Shown piece after piece: positions 6,683 through 9,611 of a stretch of DNA of 9,611 bases. Under the pieces are notes generated by a model. That model searched no databases, had not been told where the DNA came from, and saw only the letters and a list, made by a program, of their open reading frames with translations. The stretch comes from Candidatus Berkelbacteria bacterium. GTDB lineage: Bacteria > Patescibacteriota > UBA1384 > CAILIB01. Location: NCBI GenBank assembly GCA_020058355.1, contig JAGVEG010000021.1, positions 1 to 9,611 of the forward strand, in the 5' to 3' direction. A program made the position numbers and the translations under genes. Within the stretch, counting starts at the first letter, position 1. Every line of letters starts with the position of its first letter.

Positions 6683-7728
6683 GCGCTTCGTGTGAGGAAG
6701 AAGAGAACCATGTCATGAAGAATGGCGCGGTGCTCATCCGTGATTCCTTCAATAGTATCAAGGGTACCAAGTGCCTGGTCGGCGTAGGCCTGGGCAAGGC
6801 GCATAGTGTGGTCGTAAGCACCGGAACGCTTAAAGAGCTCACGGATTTCGGCAACTTGTTCGGGAGTAATCTCCCGGTTGCCATAGTAGCGGTCATAGAG
6901 CTCGCGGTCAGCGCCGGTGGCATAGATTTCGACATAGGCGGCAAGTACGGTACGCTTCCCTTCGAGGATATCAGAGCTCACAGATTTTTTAGTTTCATCC
7001 TCTTCACCAAAGACACCGAGAATGTCGTCCACAATTTGGAAGACAATACCGGCGGCTTGAGTAAATGGCTCAAGGGCATCGAGAAATTCTTTACTGGCAC
7101 CAGCATAGGCGGCACCCATACGAATGGGAGCAGTTACGGTATAAAAGGCAGTCTTCCATTCAATTGCCTTGAGGGCGTCTGCTTCGGTGAAGCTAGTGCG
7201 GAAAGTAAGCTCTACGTCGTAGAGTTGGCCGATACCAGTTTTTACCATACCACTCGCAAAGCTGCGCATGCCCTGAACGATCACTTCCGGTGAGAGGTCA
7301 AGCTCGCTGAGTGACTGAAATCCCCAGAAGTAGCCCATGTCAGCCAGTACCAGGGCAAGCGAGCGCCCGCGATGACCTGATTCGAGCTGATATTCAAGGG
7401 TAGGCATACCGCGACGCAGTTCAGAGCGGTCCATCATGTCGTCATGTGCCAGGATGGCGGTCTGAACGATCTCATAGGCTACACCTGCCTTAATTAGTGG
7501 AAGCGGCGCAGGTGAGTTGGTGGCAATTTCCCAGCCTAGTGCTACCAGTGCTGAGCGAACTCGTTTACCACCAGCGTTTACCAGACTAAAGCGATCAAGG
7601 AGTGGAGTGGTGAGGGATGATGGTTGTGCGGCGGTAGCGGTTAGCTCCTCCAATGAGTGGATGAGCTCCGGTTCAAGCTGACGCACTACGGCTTTGATAT
7701 ACGATTTGAAGATGTCTTGGTGCATCAT
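6679..7728 (-). CDS. crtE: Isoprenyl diphosphate synthase B, probable geranylgeranyl diphosphate synthase
   Basis: Trans-isoprenyl diphosphate synthase of 349 residues that would join IPP to allylic diphosphates, most likely making the GGPP used by CrtB. The IPP-binding motif GGKRVR (53-58), first Asp motif D96-D97-MM-D100 with RRGMPT (105-110), GQLYD (167-171), K192 and FQIVDD (230-235) are all conserved. Residues four and five before the first Asp motif are Ile and Ala, not aromatic, which fits a product longer than FPP. The second Asp motif reads DDILG rather than DDxxD (G238). The same DDxxGVFG form occurs in actinobacterial GGPP synthases, so this need not abolish activity. KKS and EGKRT (256-260) complete the active site. 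The gene overlaps both neighbours by ATGA, placing it inside a tightly coupled operon. Confidence 0.92.
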   Translation of the reverse strand: MMHQDIFKSYIKAVVRQLEPELIHSLEELTATAAQPSSLTTPLLDRFSLVNAGGKRVRSALVALGWEIATNSPAPLPLIKAGVAYEIVQTAILAHDDMMDRSELRRGMPTLEYQLESGHRGRSLALVLADMGYFWGFQSLSELDLSPEVIVQGMRSFASGMVKTGIGQLYDVELTFRTSFTEADALKAIEWKTAFYTVTAPIRMGAAYAGASKEFLDALEPFTQAAGIVFQIVDDILGVFGEEDETKKSVSSDILEGKRTVLAAYVEIYATGADRELYDRYYGNREITPEQVAEIRELFKRSGAYDHTMRLAQAYADQALGTLDTIEGITDEHRAILHDMVLFFLTRSA

Positions 7729-8762
7729 GACCGGGCGACTACACTGACGAGGTCGGTAAGGATGGCGCGGTACTCATCAGAAGAGGTGACAATCTGGGTA
7801 AGTGCGTGGCGTGCACGATCTTGTTGGCGCCCTATCTCTTCGCGAGTATGCGTGACAGCGCCACTGCGCTCCATTATCGAGCGGAGCAGGGTGACGTCAT
7901 CTGGGTGAGAAATATGACCATATTTCTCGGTAAAAAGTGTGTAGTCATCGGGTTTTGCGTAGGCGCGGACATAACTGGCAATAAGCGTCGCCTTTCCTTC
8001 ATGGAGGTCGCTGTGGAGGGAGTTACCTGCGCCGGGATGGTCGGTGTAGATGTCGTTGAGGTCGTCTTGCAGCTGATAGGCGGTGCCCAGGGCAAGGCCG
8101 TACTCGGTAAGGTGTGTGCTCTCTGATTCGGGCATGCCAGCAAGAAGGGCACCAAGTACGAGGGGACCAGCTACCGAGTAGTAGGCACTTTTGTACTCAG
8201 TCATGCGAAGAGCGGAATCAGGAGAGTGAATATCCGCATGAGGATGCTCGATATCAAGGAGTTCGCCGGCGGTTGTTGCAACAAGAGTCCGCGCGCCCCA
8301 CGCGAGGGCAGGTGCGACATATGTGGCAGGGAAGGGTAGCTTGGAAAGCCCTTCGAAGAAACGGAAAAACGTCGTGTCACTCAGGGTAATCATGTGCGAG
8401 AAGCCACGATGGCCACCACCCACCACCTCGGCGAGTGTTGGCTTTTCTCGGCGTGTGGTAGCATGATCAATCCAGTCATCCTGTGCCAAGATGCCTACCT
8501 GCAAGAGCTCGGTGAGGGCAGCTACCGAGAGGATGCTCTCATCAAGTTTTGATGCCGTGAGTTCATACCCAAGGAGGGTGAGTGTGGCACGAAGGCGCCC
8601 ACCCCCGTGAAGACCGGCAACCAGTGACTCGGCGAGCGGTGTAACGTTTGGTGAGATCTCGTTAATTGCAGCAAGTACCTGCTCACGCTCTACGGAAATA
8701 GCAGTTTCGATGGCGGGAAGTCGAGAGGCGCGATAAGTGCGAAAAGGAGTTTCTTGAGTCAC
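7725..8762 (-). CDS. Isoprenyl diphosphate synthase paralogue A, with altered IPP-binding motif
   Basis: Second member of the same family, 345 residues, directly upstream of B and sharing its layout. Both Asp motifs are intact here (D95-D96-WI-D99 with TRREKPT, and D233-D234-LN-D237). However, the IPP-binding Lys of the GGKRxR motif is Gly (GGGRLR, 53-58), the Gln of GQxxD is Glu (G166-E167-LLD170), and the Lys cluster before SDLHEGKAT (251-259) is missing (NSLHSD instead of KKSVSSD). It may be an active synthase with other specificity, a partner subunit that modulates B, or a drifting duplicate; the clean full-length frame argues against decay. Translation starts at GTG 8762 after a 37-bp gap, without a Shine-Dalgarno. 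TAAGAT (8796-8791) is a weak -10 candidate, with no -35. Its TGA stop overlaps the ATG of B. Confidence 0.88.
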   Translation of the reverse strand: MTQETPFRTYRASRLPAIETAISVEREQVLAAINEISPNVTPLAESLVAGLHGGGRLRATLTLLGYELTASKLDESILSVAALTELLQVGILAQDDWIDHATTRREKPTLAEVVGGGHRGFSHMITLSDTTFFRFFEGLSKLPFPATYVAPALAWGARTLVATTAGELLDIEHPHADIHSPDSALRMTEYKSAYYSVAGPLVLGALLAGMPESESTHLTEYGLALGTAYQLQDDLNDIYTDHPGAGNSLHSDLHEGKATLIASYVRAYAKPDDYTLFTEKYGHISHPDDVTLLRSIMERSGAVTHTREEIGRQQDRARHALTQIVTSSDEYRAILTDLVSVVARS

Positions 8763-8799
8763 AACAAAAAAGTAAACGGAAGATTACTCTATCTTAGCG

Positions 8800-9003
8800 C
8801 TAATTAGGAGGCGGGGCGAGTGTTTTGCGGATCTCACGCTCAGTATCTTGAATAAAGATCTCGGTGCGTTTCGCAAGGGCGAGTTGCTCGCTCTGCGCTG
8901 CCTGTGCGTTCGTGGCCAGTTGTTCACGAAGGGTATCAAGAATAGCATCCTTCTGAAGAAGAAACTGGTCAATCAGGGTAATAGTGGCGGTGAGGGAGTC
9001 CAT
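8800..9003 (-). CDS. Small unknown helical protein, possible coiled coil
   Basis: A 67-residue protein I do not recognise. Apart from a short APPPN tail it appears to be one long amphipathic helix rich in Ala, Gln, Glu and Leu (residues 5-61), which suggests a coiled coil or a helical partner. It has no signal peptide, membrane segment or Cys. The ATG at 9003 is 2 bp after the TAA of the preceding gene on the same strand, so the two are very likely cotranscribed and coupled, which is the main support for it being real. The 37 bp to synthase A leave open whether this pair belongs to the crt operon. Confidence 0.6.
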   Translation of the reverse strand: MDSLTATITLIDQFLLQKDAILDTLREQLATNAQAAQSEQLALAKRTEIFIQDTEREIRKTLAPPPN

Positions 9004-9005
9004 GA

Positions 9006-9611
9006 TTAGGTAGTCTTTTGGTTGATCGCCTCCCGGATAAAGGCAAAGAAATGAGGACGTTTTGTTGGAGTAAATGTAGTATTTACTACGGGTTCTACCT
9101 TTTGCTTGCCTGCGGAATGCTCTTGAACATGCAAGTAAATCCTTTCAAGTAGACCAGGAAGTTCGGTAGCATCTTCTATGGTGCTGGCTACAAGACTTTG
9201 GACACTTGCGAGGAGTGCTTGTATGCAGGGGCTTTCGATTGATTGCTGATTATCTTCACAAAAAAGCCGGAGCTGGTTCGCAAGGTATACCTCTCGTGCT
9301 CCTTGATTTGGGTGGTTAGCTTGAGGGAGTTGTTGTAGCTTCTCTTGGAGCAGGACAAGCGTAGTGAAAACGCCCTTATCTACAAGGCGGAGTGCTTCTT
9401 GATCGCTTTCGTCACTCTGCAGCATTGACCGAGCAAGAGTATTTTTGAGCACACCATTAAACTGAGCACGGGCAAGATGCTCGGCAAATGTTGCAGGTGG
9501 TGTCAGTGAGTCAGTTTGCAAAAGAATTTCCTCGCGGGATGCCGCAAGCGAAGTTTCAGCTTCCATTCTTGAGGTGTGATCTGCTGTTCTACGAGCGTTC
9601 TCAATCGCATG
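9006..9611 (-). CDS. Unknown mostly helical protein, 5' end outside window
   Basis: I do not recognise this protein. The frame is open to the window edge: codons upstream of the ATG at 9566 read as plausible coding sequence (AIENARRTADHTSR before the Met), so the true start is probably beyond 9611 and the visible part is about 201 residues. If ATG 9566 is the start, the protein has 186 residues. The N-terminal portion is charged and Ala-rich like a coiled coil. The middle is predicted helical (LARSMLQSDESDQEALRLVDK; VFTTLVLLQEKLQQL), with two Cys, and the C-terminus is basic with aromatic residues (TPTKRPHFFAFIREAI). No signal peptide or membrane helix is visible in this part. It is followed after 2 bp by the 67-residue gene, a small-cistron pair upstream of the carotenoid operon. 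Confidence 0.65.
   Translation of the reverse strand, partial: HAIENARRTADHTSRMEAETSLAASREEILLQTDSLTPPATFAEHLARAQFNGVLKNTLARSMLQSDESDQEALRLVDKGVFTTLVLLQEKLQQLPQANHPNQGAREVYLANQLRLFCEDNQQSIESPCIQALLASVQSLVASTIEDATELPGLLERIYLHVQEHSAGKQKVEPVVNTTFTPTKRPHFFAFIREAINQKTT

Noticed and set aside
5855..6718. A 287-codon open frame on the plus strand, antisense to crtB
   Set aside because: Its translation shows no recognisable motif, while the minus-strand frame has both phytoene synthase Asp motifs. Long antisense openness here follows from the codon use of crtB.
6715..7293. A 192-codon plus-strand frame antisense to crtE
   Set aside because: It lies wholly within the clear isoprenyl synthase gene and has no family features.
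8794..8803. Ten-base perfect palindrome TTAGCGCTAA near synthase A, a possible operator
   Set aside because: It overlaps the stop codon of the small upstream gene, is short, and I found no second copy in the window. Too little to call.
9564..9566. ATG as the start of the gene at the right edge
   Set aside because: The frame stays open and coding-like up to the last base of the window, so the gene was listed as 5' partial instead.
1..9611. CRISPR arrays, insertion sequences, attachment sites, rRNA genes
   Set aside because: No regularly spaced repeats, transposase or integrase coding, or rRNA-like sequence was seen anywhere in the window.

Overview
The window reads as a bacterial chromosome segment with intermediate base composition (by eye, about half G+C) and dense coding. 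The standard code fits: TGA acts as a stop in both ATGA overlaps of the main operon. None of the visible gene starts has a convincing Shine-Dalgarno sequence. The proteins are bacterial in type (gpmI-type phosphoglycerate mutase, actinobacterial-style GGPP synthase), but the pigment genes match the set known from bacterioruberin-making haloarchaea and C50-carotenoid actinobacteria. I cannot name the organism. A small-genome uncultured lineage such as Patescibacteria is a guess, not a result.

Layout. Positions 1-222 (+) are the 3' end of gpmI. It converges on a class II CPD photolyase (266-1621, -). Diverging from the photolyase is an unknown single-pass membrane-anchored protein (1665-2564, +). 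Its 3' end overlaps by 44 bp the end of a CruF-type carotenoid hydratase (2521-3270, -). CruF stands head to head with a UbiA-type lycopene elongase (3291-4139, +), which ends at a strong hairpin terminator (4140-4171). After a gene-free stretch with a long imperfect inverted repeat comes an operon on the minus strand. Read in its own direction it is: isoprenyl diphosphate synthase paralogue A (8762-7725), isoprenyl diphosphate synthase B/CrtE (7728-6679), phytoene synthase CrtB (6682-5825) and phytoene desaturase CrtI (5815-4298). Two unknown helical proteins lie upstream on the same strand (9611-9006 and 9003-8800) and may be its first cistrons.

How the genes work together (inference from families). 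The synthases extend C5 units to GGPP, CrtB condenses two GGPP to phytoene, and CrtI desaturates this toward lycopene. The UbiA enzyme would add C5 units to the lycopene ends, and CruF would hydrate terminal double bonds, giving an acyclic C50 carotenoid of the bacterioruberin type. No second desaturase (CrtD), cyclase, rhodopsin or carotenoid cleavage enzyme is present in the window. The photolyase next door suggests a locus for coping with light. The features that most deserve checking are the tandem synthase pair with complementary departures from the catalytic consensus, the absence of Shine-Dalgarno sites, and the unexplained proteins at both edges of the pigment block.
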